From SZUA-100 sp965248135 (GTDB taxonomy: Bacteria; Pseudomonadota; Alphaproteobacteria; Rhizobiales; Rhizobiaceae), in contig CBDFIN010000008.1 in the NCBI GenBank assembly GCA_965248135.1, positions 124,001 to 188,000 of the forward strand: DNA of 64,000 nucleotides, written 5' to 3'. The position numbers and the translations under genes were made by a program. Each line of letters begins with the position of its first letter. The stretch's first letter is position 1. The notes beneath the pieces are model-generated. The model made no database searches. It was not told the origin of the DNA and saw nothing but the letters and a program-made list of their open reading frames with translations. Positions 15,496 through 25,337 of the stretch are shown in pieces.

Positions 15496-18126
15496 TTAGC
15501 GCGAGACGAAGCAGGAGCCGCCAGCCTTCTTGTAGCGCTGGCAAAGATTGATCGCCTGGCGTTTGTCTCCCGCCGGCACGCGGACCCGGTAAAATATGCC
15601 CTTGTCCTTGATCTTGAAGCGGCGGATATCAACACCCCTGCCCCCCAAAACACTGGCGAACCGCTGGGCAAGCCGGTTGTAGGAAGCCTGTGCATCCTGT
15701 GCGGTTCGTTGGGAAGAAATCTGCATGACATAGTTGCCAAGGGATGCTGTCTTAACCGCTTTTGGCGTTGCTTTCCTGGCCGGTTTCTTCGCTGCTTTGG
15801 GCGGTTTTTTTAACGCAGCAACTTTCGCGGCCGGTTTGCCGCGGGCTTTTTTTGTCACGCTTTTTGGTTTTGCTGCCACAGGAGCCTTGGTCTTGACCAC
15901 CGCAGACGTCTTGACCACCGACTGTAGTTGAGGATTTTTACTGGGCACGGCGATTCTTTCGGTGCCATTAGTGCTTTGTTGCGCCGGTTGAATAGCTGCA
16001 ATCAGGGGCTGGTTTTCTGCCCCAATCGTTCCGGTGACCAATGTGCCGGTAACCGCATCTTTTACCGATTTGGTCTTCACCACCGCGGCTCCCACTTTTT
16101 CGACCGCTCCCTTCAAAGCCGTGGCTCTGCCATCTGCTCCTGCCAACCGGTTGTTCAATTTGGTTGCCGATTTCGCCGCCGCCGGCCCGGCAATGATAGA
16201 CCCATCAGGGCGGACAACCACCGTGCGCACCCGGCGCGGATTAATTGTCGCGTGCTGGGTCCTCGATAATGATTTGTCATCAGGCGTGACACGCGCTGCA
16301 GATTTCGCAGCGGTTTTAATAATTGCGCCGGCTTGCCCAGCCAACGGTGCGGCCCTGGAAGTTGTGGCTGTGTTCACTTTAACCGGCTTTTCTTCGCCAG
16401 TCTTCAGACTTTTCTGCACCGGAGCATTTTCATTCTTGCCGGCCACTTTTTCAAACACCACCTGATCCTGGTTCAAAATGGTCTTGCCACCTGGATCTTT
16501 CGGTTGGATTTTAACCGGATCGGTTGATGCCATGATCGTCTTCACCGGCGCATCGACCGATGTTTGACCGTCAATATAGCCCCAACCCAACGCCCCGCCA
16601 CCGGCGACGACCGCAAGTCCAATGACCACAAGCGCAACCAACCAACCGCCTTGCCTGCCGCTTTCTTCGCCAGCGGCATTCGGTGTATTTGAAATTCCAA
16701 CCGGCGGGTGCTCATCAAGTGACATCGAACTGTGAAACTCATTTGACTGCGCGAACTCGTCCTCAAAGGCACGTAGGTTTACGCGGTCCGTCGACCCATC
16801 GCCATTGGCATCATCGCGAGCGAATTCGTCTGCCGTTGATTGATTAAACGGTGCTGCATCGAACGTTTCATCGACCGGCAGGTCCGATTGTGCAGCTTCT
16901 GGTTCCATTATCTGCTGCAACTCGTCAGCCAATTCGCCGGTCCAGCCGAGTTGACTATCGCGGGAGTGCTCTGTCGATTGTAAATCAGCCAGTGCGTCAT
17001 TCACCTGATCATCAAATGGTGTACGAACCGCCGGAAGCACATGGGTTTCAAGTGCGGTCGTTGGCGCCGTGATGGTTTCAACGGACGAGAACTCCCTTGT
17101 CTTGGAATTTACCGCTTGGTCCTCTTGGTGAGCGGTAGCTACGGCCTCACTTTCTCCACTCATCTCCACCGCATCCACGGCAAGAGCCGCTTCAAATTCA
17201 TCGGCCAGCGCGGCGTCAAATTCCTGCTCAAAGCCGTCATCCACTAGCGGGTCAGCGGGCAAACCGTCGTCGAACGCCAACAGGGGCTCCAAATCCGATT
17301 GGTGATTGTCTCGATTGCCTGTTTCAGCGGCTACGGGAAAATCCACCACATCTGGTGAGGTCTCCGGGTGGGAAGTTGCGATTTCATGGTCAGTTGCTAA
17401 AGCTTGCTCGCTGTGCAGGTGTTGTTCAAGTTCGGCGGCAATTTCGGCTTCAAGCGAAAAGCCGCCATCAGCTTCCAGTGGCCCGGTTTCTGGATTGAAC
17501 GTGTCAGGTTCAATCAGCGGCGGGATTGTTTCATCAAGCGTTGGGTCTTTTGCAATTTCAATTCGGTCACCAGCCATTGCATCGGGTTCAATGGCACCAA
17601 AATCGACCAATGCGGCAACAGTTGCCACCTCGCCCACGCCGGATTCCGAAGTTTGGTGTGAACTATCGATGCTTTCAAGCGATTCGCTGCCAGCGTCCTC
17701 CGTATCTTGGGGATATTTAGAAAAGGCTGAATCCAATTCCTCAAATGACCGCCTTACCGATTGAGCATAGGATGGCTCTTCGGCAATTGCCGCGACGGGC
17801 GTCTCGGTCCCGTTGCCCGATGATACCCCTGCCCTGTCAGATTCCTGATCCCTATCGCCGCGACCGCTATCGCCCTTAAGCGGATTTACCTCACTGCCCG
17901 TTTCGATGCCAGCAACCTCAAGCGGGAACAATTCAGCCTCAAGTCCTCTTTCAAGTTCGTCTCCACTGGCCGATGCGCCAAGCGTGTCATTGCTACTGAT
18001 CATGTTGGCGAGCGCGGTCAAAGGATCATAGGCATCATCATCCGATGAAGCTGCAGAATTTTGCTTGGTGTCATAATTCGCACGTGTTATTGGGTTTACA
18101 TGCTCAGCACTCGACTTTTTCACCAT
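15496..18126 (-). CDS. Large SPOR-domain membrane protein
   Basis: 876 residues from the ATG at 18126, which follows GGAAAG; the in-frame codon 9 earlier lacks a site. About 500 residues of acidic, disordered cytoplasmic sequence precede one TM segment (GWLVALVVIGLAVVAGGGAL). A Lys/Ala/Pro-rich periplasmic linker follows, then a C-terminal SPOR domain of about 75 residues (NYVMQISSQRTAQDAQASYN). SPOR domains bind denuded septal peptidoglycan, so a division or envelope role is likely. It follows argS in the same direction, as in many Hyphomicrobiales. The nagZ-scpAB genes often found next are absent; the tRNA and island lie there instead. Confidence 0.88.
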   Translation of the reverse strand: MVKKSSAEHVNPITRANYDTKQNSAASSDDDAYDPLTALANMISSNDTLGASASGDELERGLEAELFPLEVAGIETGSEVNPLKGDSGRGDRDQESDRAGVSSGNGTETPVAAIAEEPSYAQSVRRSFEELDSAFSKYPQDTEDAGSESLESIDSSHQTSESGVGEVATVAALVDFGAIEPDAMAGDRIEIAKDPTLDETIPPLIEPDTFNPETGPLEADGGFSLEAEIAAELEQHLHSEQALATDHEIATSHPETSPDVVDFPVAAETGNRDNHQSDLEPLLAFDDGLPADPLVDDGFEQEFDAALADEFEAALAVDAVEMSGESEAVATAHQEDQAVNSKTREFSSVETITAPTTALETHVLPAVRTPFDDQVNDALADLQSTEHSRDSQLGWTGELADELQQIMEPEAAQSDLPVDETFDAAPFNQSTADEFARDDANGDGSTDRVNLRAFEDEFAQSNEFHSSMSLDEHPPVGISNTPNAAGEESGRQGGWLVALVVIGLAVVAGGGALGWGYIDGQTSVDAPVKTIMASTDPVKIQPKDPGGKTILNQDQVVFEKVAGKNENAPVQKSLKTGEEKPVKVNTATTSRAAPLAGQAGAIIKTAAKSAARVTPDDKSLSRTQHATINPRRVRTVVVRPDGSIIAGPAAAKSATKLNNRLAGADGRATALKGAVEKVGAAVVKTKSVKDAVTGTLVTGTIGAENQPLIAAIQPAQQSTNGTERIAVPSKNPQLQSVVKTSAVVKTKAPVAAKPKSVTKKARGKPAAKVAALKKPPKAAKKPARKATPKAVKTASLGNYVMQISSQRTAQDAQASYNRLAQRFASVLGGRGVDIRRFKIKDKGIFYRVRVPAGDKRQAINLCQRYKKAGGSCFVSR

Positions 18127-18240
18127 AATCACTTTCCGTTCATGTTCCCGCATGCACTATAACCTGATTTTGGCGAAATAGGGTCGAAACTTAAGGGTGA
18201 GCCGCCAAAATGCTCATTTGTGCCGATATATTTATAGTAT

Positions 18241-20001
18241 TCACCGCATTTCCTCCGGCGAATTAGCGCCAATTATCGCCAATCCGGAAGCTAATACTGC
18301 TGCAACCGCGTCGACGAGGGCCAGCCTTGCCAAGGTCAATTCTCTGATTTTAGGGTTAATAAAGCGTAATTCCGGCAAGTCTTTACCGCGATTCCAGTGG
18401 CTGTGGAATACATTGGCCAGTTCATAGAGATAAAAAGCCACCCGATGGGGCTCGTGGGAGGCCGCACTTGCCCTTGCAATGCGGGGGAATTCGGCCATTT
18501 TTTTGATCAATGCCAATTCCCCCTCGTCCTGCAGCAAGTGTTTGTCTGCTGCCTCCAGGGCCTCCTTTCCAACCGCCAAGCCAGCCATTTCGCGGCCTGC
18601 TTGCCTGAACACCGACTTGCATCGCGCGTGGGCATATTGGACATAAAAAACCGGATTATCCTTCGACTGCTCGGTAACCTTGACGAAATCAAAGTCCAAT
18701 GGTGCGTCATTCTTGCGGTATAACATCATAAAGCGGACGGCGTCGCTGCCCACTTCGTCAACGACTTCACGCAAAGTAATAAAATTGCCGGAGCGCTTGG
18801 ACATCTTTATCGGCTTGCCATCACGAAGCAGCCTGACCAACTGGCAAAGCCTGACCGTGAGTTTCGAATTACCGCCTGAAATTGCACGCGCCACTGCCTC
18901 AAGTCGCTTGACATAACCGCCATGGTCGGCACCAAAAACAAAGACCATTTCATCAAACCCGCGTCGATATTTATCAGAGAAATAAGCCACATCGGCGGCA
19001 AAATAAGTGTACGAGCCGTCCGATTTCATTAGTGCCCGGTCGATGTCATCGCCGACATCGGTGGAACGAAACAGCAATTGCTCGCGGTCTTCCCAGTCCT
19101 CCGGCAATTTGCCCTTTGGCGGTGGCAGCGTACCGCGATAGATAAGTCCCTTAGTCTCAAGTTCGCCTATCGCCTTATCGATCAAATTATGCTGGCCTGA
19201 CATTTGGTGTAGACTACGCTCAGAATAAAACACGTCATGGTGAACATTGAGCGCGGCCAGATCATCGCGCACAAGCGCCATCATGGCGTCAATTGCCACC
19301 TCTTTGACCACTGGCAGCCAGTCTCGCTCATCCATTCCCGCAAGTTTATGACCGTGTTCTTGAGCCAGCACCTGACCAGCCGGCACAAGATAATCGCCAG
19401 GATATAGCCCCTCCGGGATCGCTCCGATATCCTCGCCCAAGGCTTCGCGATAACGCAAAAAAACCGATTGCGCCAAGACATCGATCTGCCCGCCGGCATC
19501 ATTGACATAATATTCCCGCGTTACTTCAAAGCCGGCGAACTCCAGCAAGTTGGCCAGCGCATCGCCGACCACAGCACCCCGGCAGTGGCCCACATGCATC
19601 GGCCCGGTCGGGTTGGCCGAAACATATTCAACATTGATCTTTTGGCCGTTGCCGAGCATCGAGCGGCCGTAATTCTCTTTTTCGTGGACGATAGTGTCGA
19701 GATGCGTGGCCCAAAACTGCTGCGTCAATTTGATATTGATGAAACCGGGGCCGGCGACCGAAACAGAGGCGAACTCTTCCTCATCGTTCAGGGCGGCAAC
19801 AATCATTTCCGCGACCTGCCTTGGTGGCATGCCTAGCTGTTTAGTCAGCACCATTGCCGCGTTTGTTGCTAAATCGCCATGCGCCGCATCCCTTGGCGGT
19901 TCGACCACGACACGAGAAAGATCGATGGGGTTTTCAATTTTAAAATCAACTTCTTCCACACGTTTTTTGATGTGTTGCTCGAATTTCGCGAATATGTTCA
20001 T
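18241..20001 (-). CDS. argS: Arginyl-tRNA synthetase
   Basis: 586 residues from MNIFAKFEQHIKKR (ATG at 20001); a longer frame crosses into intergenic sequence. Class I synthetase: HIGH-type motif PTGPMHVGHCRG and a KMSKRSGNF loop, the latter canonical, which not all ArgS have. An N-terminal additional domain (tRNA D-loop recognition) and a C-terminal DALR-like anticodon-binding domain (KSVFRQAGREMAG through ASGLAI) complete it. It charges tRNA-Arg, including the CCG isoacceptor nearby. It lies 60 bp after dgt and before the SPOR gene, likely one operon. Confidence 0.97.
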   Translation of the reverse strand: MNIFAKFEQHIKKRVEEVDFKIENPIDLSRVVVEPPRDAAHGDLATNAAMVLTKQLGMPPRQVAEMIVAALNDEEEFASVSVAGPGFINIKLTQQFWATHLDTIVHEKENYGRSMLGNGQKINVEYVSANPTGPMHVGHCRGAVVGDALANLLEFAGFEVTREYYVNDAGGQIDVLAQSVFLRYREALGEDIGAIPEGLYPGDYLVPAGQVLAQEHGHKLAGMDERDWLPVVKEVAIDAMMALVRDDLAALNVHHDVFYSERSLHQMSGQHNLIDKAIGELETKGLIYRGTLPPPKGKLPEDWEDREQLLFRSTDVGDDIDRALMKSDGSYTYFAADVAYFSDKYRRGFDEMVFVFGADHGGYVKRLEAVARAISGGNSKLTVRLCQLVRLLRDGKPIKMSKRSGNFITLREVVDEVGSDAVRFMMLYRKNDAPLDFDFVKVTEQSKDNPVFYVQYAHARCKSVFRQAGREMAGLAVGKEALEAADKHLLQDEGELALIKKMAEFPRIARASAASHEPHRVAFYLYELANVFHSHWNRGKDLPELRFINPKIRELTLARLALVDAVAAVLASGLAIIGANSPEEMR

Positions 20002-20061
20002 TGATAATTCGATCCTCAAGATCTGTGACGAAATGGCCAATTGTGGAAAATCGGCCACGCT

Positions 20062-21279
20062 CTATCCCAAATCAGGTGTGGCGTCAAACAACCGGAGATG
20101 ATCGGCAATGGCATAGGGGTCGGACTGACCGGCAAGAAAATCCGCCACCCTTCGGGCGCGACTGATTTCATCGAGCTTGCCAAATTCGCACGACCACGAG
20201 GCGGGCAAAGTGGCGTCGCCTGAAAAGTAAGCGGCAAAAAGATTGCGGATGATCGTTTCGGCGTTGTCCATCACCCGCATAACCTTTGTGTGCCGGTACA
20301 TGTTGGCGAAAAGGAAAGATTTCAGGCCGCTGTCATACCGGGCCATCGGGGCGGAAAACCCTGCTGTCGCTTTTCCTGCCTGCCGGATTTCACCAATATT
20401 GCCAGGCGCAAGACGAGCAAGGCGCCGCTTGGTCTCGTCGATAACATCCTCCACCATTATGGTAATTTGCCTTCTGATCAATTCGTGAATGGTGCGGTCG
20501 GTTTCCAGCGTCGGATATTGCTTTGTTACTTCACTCAAAAGATCACCAGCGAGCGGCACATCTACCAGATCGTCAAGCACAAACAAGCCGGCGCGCAAAC
20601 CGTCATCGATATCATGGTTGTCATAGGCAATGTCGTCGGCGACAGCGGCCAATTGAGCTTCCAGCCCAGGCCAGCTCCACAGTTCCAGATCCTGTTGTTC
20701 GGCATATTCAACCAGTTGGTAGGGAAGCAAGATGGCCGCCTGCGCCTCATCGCGGCCGATCAACGGACCGTTGTGTTTGGCTAGTCCCTCAAGGGTTTCC
20801 CAGCAAAGATTAAGACCGTCAAATTGGGCGTAACGCCGCTCCAACGCCGTCACGATGCGCAAGGACTGGGCATTATGGTCAAAGCCGCCATAGTCCGCCA
20901 TGCAACGATTGAGGGCTCTTTCTCCCGCATGTCCAAAGGGGGTGTGGCCAAAATCATGGGCAAGAGCCAACGCCTCGGCCAGGTCTTCGTCGAGACGCAG
21001 TGCCCGGGCCATCGAGCGGGCAATCTGCGAGACTTCAATCGTGTGGGTCAGCCTGGTGCGATAGTGATCGCCCTCGTGATAGACGAAAACCTGGGTTTTG
21101 TGTTTCAATCGCCGGAATGCGGTTGAATGGATGATCCTGTCACGGTCGCGCTGAAACTGGGTTCTGGTGCGGCTGGGCGGTTCGTCAATCAATCGGCCGC
21201 GACTTTCAAGCGGATTACTGGAATAATTGGCCCGTTCCCGCCAGCCCGGCGGAGTGGCGCTAAATTCCTCATTCTGCAT
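20062..21279 (-). CDS. dgt: dGTP triphosphohydrolase-like HD protein
   Basis: 405 residues. The HD domain has the metal ligands His79 (RLTHTIEVSQ), His108-Asp109 (ALAHDFGHTPFGH) and a later DDIAYDNHDIDDG segment. It belongs to the deoxyguanosinetriphosphate triphosphohydrolase-like group found upstream of argS in Hyphomicrobiales. It hydrolyses dNTPs to deoxynucleoside and triphosphate, tuning the nucleotide pool. Divergent from the IscA-type gene, with 113 bp between starts. Confidence 0.93.
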   Translation of the reverse strand: MQNEEFSATPPGWRERANYSSNPLESRGRLIDEPPSRTRTQFQRDRDRIIHSTAFRRLKHKTQVFVYHEGDHYRTRLTHTIEVSQIARSMARALRLDEDLAEALALAHDFGHTPFGHAGERALNRCMADYGGFDHNAQSLRIVTALERRYAQFDGLNLCWETLEGLAKHNGPLIGRDEAQAAILLPYQLVEYAEQQDLELWSWPGLEAQLAAVADDIAYDNHDIDDGLRAGLFVLDDLVDVPLAGDLLSEVTKQYPTLETDRTIHELIRRQITIMVEDVIDETKRRLARLAPGNIGEIRQAGKATAGFSAPMARYDSGLKSFLFANMYRHTKVMRVMDNAETIIRNLFAAYFSGDATLPASWSCEFGKLDEISRARRVADFLAGQSDPYAIADHLRLFDATPDLG

Positions 21280-21392
21280 TGACGAAACCCCTACTCGAAC
21301 CTAACTGATGACCACACTACTCGATTTCGCCGGCCATTGGTATTATCATAGGGACCGGAAGTGCCAAACACCCTGGATAGGATTAAACCGCA

Positions 21393-21728
21393 ATGATCGA
21401 AAATCAGGACATTACAATTTCCGCTGCAGCAGCGAAGCGGGTTGCCGGCATCATCAGTGGTGAAGCCGACAAGAATGCCTTGCGGGTTTCGGTCGAAGGC
21501 GGCGGTTGCTCTGGTTTTTCCTATAAGTTTGATCTTGTATCGAACCACAATGACGATGATCTGATTATCGAGCGCGATGGTGCGACAGTGCTGATCGATG
21601 CCATATCGGTGATATATATGGGAGGATCGGAGATAGATTTTGTCGATGATTTGATCGGCCAGTCATTCCAGATCAAAAATCCCAATGCCACCACCTCGTG
21701 TGGCTGTGGTACGAGTTTTTCAATTTAA
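21393..21728 (+). CDS. erpA: Iron-sulfur cluster insertion protein, IscA/ErpA type
   Basis: 111 residues with the three conserved cysteines of A-type carriers: GGGCSGFSYKFD and the C-terminal SCGCGTSF. It delivers Fe-S clusters to apo-enzymes. Divergent from dgt, an arrangement common in related genomes. The 3' end overlaps the convergent rlpA stop by 9 bp. The symbol is by family; whether it is ErpA or IscA in function cannot be told from sequence alone. Confidence 0.9.
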   Translation: MIENQDITISAAAAKRVAGIISGEADKNALRVSVEGGGCSGFSYKFDLVSNHNDDDLIIERDGATVLIDAISVIYMGGSEIDFVDDLIGQSFQIKNPNATTSCGCGTSFSI

Positions 21729-22811
21729 GCCGATTTTGGCACGTGTTTTCCAAAAGTATCCAAGCTTGGCTGTCGTCGTTTTTCCCGAGGAGCCGGGTGC
21801 AAGTTTCGAGGCCGCCTGATGGGCAGCATTGATACGCTGGCCCGCCACATAGGACGAGATGATAAATCCATCCTTTATTTCAGCCGTAACCGACGGGCTG
21901 AGCGGTTCGAGTGGCTGACGGTGAATAACCGTGTCGTTGGTTGCCGGCAATGGTGAGATTTTCTGCGGCAATGCGCCGATCACCATCGGAACACCACCAG
22001 TGACAAAAGGCCGGTCCTTGGGGTACGGCGCCTTGACAAACGACATTACCGGCAACGAACCAACACTCGCCTTGGGGCGGGCATCGGCGATCATCACCCC
22101 AGGAAAACCACCAATCGAATTTCTATGACGGCTTGGGGCGCCACCCTTTCCGGGCCGGTATGAGGCAACCAGGAAACGTTCATCGCGACCATCAAGCCGG
22201 GCCTTGCCGATATACTTAACCCTGACTTTGGCTACACCCTTGCGCCGGTAATCGAGCATATCCGCCGCCTTGGCCGATAGATCAATCACCCTGCCATGGG
22301 CGTATGGCCCACGGTCGTTGACCCGCACCACAACAGAATGGCCATTGGCAACGTTGGTCACCCTGGCATAGCTCGGCAGTGGAAAGGTCGGATGGGCGGC
22401 TGAGAGCGAATACTGGTCGTAAATCTCGCCATTGGCGGTCAACCTTCCATGGAAATTGGGACCATACCACGATGCCATGCCGGTCTTGTTGTAGCCGGGT
22501 TGCTCTTTGGGATAGTACCAGCGGCCACGCACCTTGTAGGGTTTTCCGACCTGGGCCCGGCCGCCTCCCCGTCTCACCCGCCGCGATGTGGTTACACGGG
22601 GGCTTGCCTTAACGCCGAACTGTTTTACCGAAAATTTGGTCTTGTTGTTGATATCGGCGCGCGATGATGATTTTCGCGGTTTGCTGCTGCAGGCGGCAAT
22701 GCTGGCGCATAGAGCGCCAATCGCGACCAATTTCAACGCTGCGGCAGATGCATCAATGCAACCGCGTATTTTTACCCCCGGCATTGGCCGGAAAATCTGG
22801 TCATCGTTCAT
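21720..22811 (-). CDS. rlpA: RlpA-like septal lytic transglycosylase lipoprotein
   Basis: About 363 residues from the ATG at 22811. Starts at 22784 (MPGVKIRG) or a TTG at 22892 preceded by AGAGGG are also possible. The lipoprotein signal ends with the lipobox ASIAAC. The double-psi beta-barrel has GMASWYGPNFHGRLTANGE with the catalytic Asp region VVVRVNDRGPY and RVIDLSAKAADML. No SPOR domain is seen at the C-terminus, unlike E. coli RlpA. It cleaves denuded septal glycan. Confidence 0.87.
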   Translation of the reverse strand: MNDDQIFRPMPGVKIRGCIDASAAALKLVAIGALCASIAACSSKPRKSSSRADINNKTKFSVKQFGVKASPRVTTSRRVRRGGGRAQVGKPYKVRGRWYYPKEQPGYNKTGMASWYGPNFHGRLTANGEIYDQYSLSAAHPTFPLPSYARVTNVANGHSVVVRVNDRGPYAHGRVIDLSAKAADMLDYRRKGVAKVRVKYIGKARLDGRDERFLVASYRPGKGGAPSRHRNSIGGFPGVMIADARPKASVGSLPVMSFVKAPYPKDRPFVTGGVPMVIGALPQKISPLPATNDTVIHRQPLEPLSPSVTAEIKDGFIISSYVAGQRINAAHQAASKLAPGSSGKTTTAKLGYFWKTRAKIGLN

Positions 22812-23044
22812 GCCGGCTACTCTATACAATTGCCGCAGGAATTTCCTCAATCGTGGAAATTCAGTAAAATGTTGGGTGGAAAATAGACTCAAATTCTTTC
22901 AACCCTCTTAACCGGATGCAAACCATCATCATGGGTGACTATGATTATCGGGCATATGGTATTCTGGTTCAATCGTCAGATTTCCGTGCAGAACAAAATC
23001 TGCTGCTTGCCTGTTACGGGGTTTGCGCCTATAGGCAAGTTTTG

Positions 23045-24025
23045 ATGACAGACTCTTCCCTCGTATCAAAACCGTTCACCCACCGCCATTTGCTTGGAAT
23101 TGAATCGCTTTCCCCACAGGAAATCGAAACTCTGCTTGATCTGGCGGATAAGTCGGTTGCCGTCTCCCGTCAGGTCCAGAAAAAGAAAAACACCCTGCGC
23201 GGGCGCACCCAGATAAATTTGTTTTTCGAATCCTCAACCCGCACCCAGTCCTCGTTCGAGCTTGCCGGCAAACGGCTTGGCGCCGACGTAATGAATATGG
23301 CCGTCGGTTCCTCGTCAGTAAAAAAGGGCGAGACACTGATCGATACCGCCATGACCCTCAATGCGATGAAGCCGGATATTCTGGTGGTCCGCCATCAGGC
23401 CGCCGGCGCGGTGGAATTGCTGGCGCAAAAGGTCGATTGCTCGGTGATCAATGCCGGCGACGGTGCCCATGAACACCCTACTCAGGCGCTGCTTGATGCC
23501 TTGACCATCCGCCGGACCAAGGGCCGGATTGCCGGCCTGGTAGTGGCCATATGCGGCGATATACTGCATTCGCGCGTGGCACGCTCCAACATCTTGCTGC
23601 TCAATGCGCTTGGAGCGCAGGTCAGGGTAATTGCACCGACAACACTATTGCCCAGCGGTATCGATGAATTGGGAGTCAAGGTTTTTACCCGCATGGAAGA
23701 AGGACTGATAGGCGCTGATATCGTTATGATGCTGCGGTTACAACGCGAACGCATGGAAGGCTCGTTTGTGCCCTCGGTGCGCGAGTATTTTCGCTTTTTC
23801 GGCCTCGACCGGACACGCCTTGAGTTGGCGAAAGCCGATGCCATGGTGATGCATCCGGGACCAATGAACCGGGGCGTTGAAATAGCGTCAGAAATAGCCG
23901 ATGGCCCGCGCAGCCTGATCCAGGAACAGGTCGAGATGGGCGTTGCCGTGCGGATGGCCGTGATTGAGGCGATAATTGATAATTACGGTGAGAACGAGCC
24001 TGCGGTATCAGGGGGAACATCATGA
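23045..24025 (+). CDS. pyrB: Aspartate carbamoyltransferase catalytic subunit
   Basis: 326 residues from the ATG at 23045 (MTDSSLVSKPFTHRHLLGI); the 43-codon upstream extension has no homology or RBS support. Carbamoyl-phosphate binding FFESSTRTQSSFE, HPTQALLD, and the aspartate-binding HPGPMNRG motif are intact. It makes carbamoyl-aspartate in pyrimidine synthesis. It overlaps the dihydroorotase-like gene by 4 bp. No pyrI is present, consistent with class A ATCases that complex with a DHOase-like partner. Confidence 0.96.
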   Translation: MTDSSLVSKPFTHRHLLGIESLSPQEIETLLDLADKSVAVSRQVQKKKNTLRGRTQINLFFESSTRTQSSFELAGKRLGADVMNMAVGSSSVKKGETLIDTAMTLNAMKPDILVVRHQAAGAVELLAQKVDCSVINAGDGAHEHPTQALLDALTIRRTKGRIAGLVVAICGDILHSRVARSNILLLNALGAQVRVIAPTTLLPSGIDELGVKVFTRMEEGLIGADIVMMLRLQRERMEGSFVPSVREYFRFFGLDRTRLELAKADAMVMHPGPMNRGVEIASEIADGPRSLIQEQVEMGVAVRMAVIEAIIDNYGENEPAVSGGTS

Positions 24026-25317
24026 GCGACAGCCTGTTGTTCACCAATGCTCGTATTGTCGATGCGGGACAGAATATGGACGAGGTCGGCTCGCTGTTGG
24101 TGGAAGATGGGCGGGTCGCCGCTTGCGGCGCTGAATTTTCCAGAATCAACTTTAATAAAACCGTTGATACCATTGATTGCAAAGAAAATTGCATATTTCC
24201 TGGCCTCGTCGATGCCAGGGTGTTTGTCGGCGAACCCGGCGCAGAGCACCGCGAAACCATCGCTTCTGCCAGCATCGCTGCGGCTGCCGGAGGTGTCACC
24301 TCGATGATCATGATGCCGGACACTGATCCGGTGATTGACGATGTCGCGCTGGTCGAATTTATTCGCCGTACAGCTGACCAAACTTCGGCTATCAACATCT
24401 ATCCCACCGCCGCGCTAACCCGCGGGCTTCTCGGCACCGAGATGACCGAAATCGGCCTGATGAGGGAAGCCGGTGCTGTTGCCTTTACCGATGGTCGACA
24501 AAGCGTGTCAGATTCACTTTTGATGCGGCGCGCGTTGACCTATGCCAATGATTTCGGCTGCCTTGTCATGCATTACACCGAAGACCGGGCGCTGGCCCGC
24601 GGCGGGGTGATGAACGAGGGCGAATTTGCCACCAGACTTGGCCTTCCCGGCATCCCTAAAGAGGCTGAGATCATTCCGCTTGAACGAGACCTTCGCCTTG
24701 TCGCGCTGACCCGGGGACGCTATCACGCAGCGGCAATATCCACCGTTGAAAGTGCGGCAGCGATTGCGGCTGCAAAGGCGCAAAATCTTCCGGTGACGGC
24801 GGGAATATCGATCAACCACCTGACCTTGAATGAAAATGACATCGGCCGCTACCGCACTTTCTTCAGGCTCGCACCGCCATTGCGAAAAGAAGCCGACCGG
24901 CTGGCCATGGTCGAGGCTTTGCGCAATGGCACAATCGATATCATCGTTTCTAACCACAATCCCCAGGATGTGGACACAAAACGCCATCCATTTGCCGAAG
25001 CTGAAGAAGGCGCGGTTGGGCTTGAAACCCTGTTGGCGGCAGCGCTTCGGCTTTATCACAATGGTGATGTACCCCTGCTGAGACTGATTGAAGCCATGAC
25101 CAGCGCTCCGGCAAAACTGTTCAATCTGCCGGGAGGTTCGCTGGAGCCTGGAAAGCCCGCTGACCTGATTGTCGTCGATATCGATGAGCCCTGGGTACTT
25201 GAAGACGCCGATTTACTATCCAGATCGAAGAATACACCATTTGAAGACGCCAGATTTCAAGGGCGGGTCTTGCAAACATTGGTCGCCGGACGCACAATAC
25301 ACGCTCGTACAATCTGA
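24022..25317 (+). CDS. pyrC: Dihydroorotase-like protein, probably non-catalytic (PyrC')
   Basis: 431 residues, class I dihydroorotase fold. The zinc HxH motif is replaced: the usual GLVDxHxH reads GLVDARVFVGEPG (Arg66, Phe68), and the late TDHAPH-type motif reads SNHNPQ (310-315), losing the catalytic Asp and a His. The surrounding frame is intact, so this is not decay. It probably serves as a structural partner of PyrB, as known for the Pseudomonas PyrC'. A separate active PyrC should exist elsewhere in the genome. Translation is coupled to pyrB (ATGA). Confidence 0.9.
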   Translation: MSDSLLFTNARIVDAGQNMDEVGSLLVEDGRVAACGAEFSRINFNKTVDTIDCKENCIFPGLVDARVFVGEPGAEHRETIASASIAAAAGGVTSMIMMPDTDPVIDDVALVEFIRRTADQTSAINIYPTAALTRGLLGTEMTEIGLMREAGAVAFTDGRQSVSDSLLMRRALTYANDFGCLVMHYTEDRALARGGVMNEGEFATRLGLPGIPKEAEIIPLERDLRLVALTRGRYHAAAISTVESAAAIAAAKAQNLPVTAGISINHLTLNENDIGRYRTFFRLAPPLRKEADRLAMVEALRNGTIDIIVSNHNPQDVDTKRHPFAEAEEGAVGLETLLAAALRLYHNGDVPLLRLIEAMTSAPAKLFNLPGGSLEPGKPADLIVVDIDEPWVLEDADLLSRSKNTPFEDARFQGRVLQTLVAGRTIHARTI

Positions 25318-25337
25318 CTTTCTCCGGAGACTGGTGC

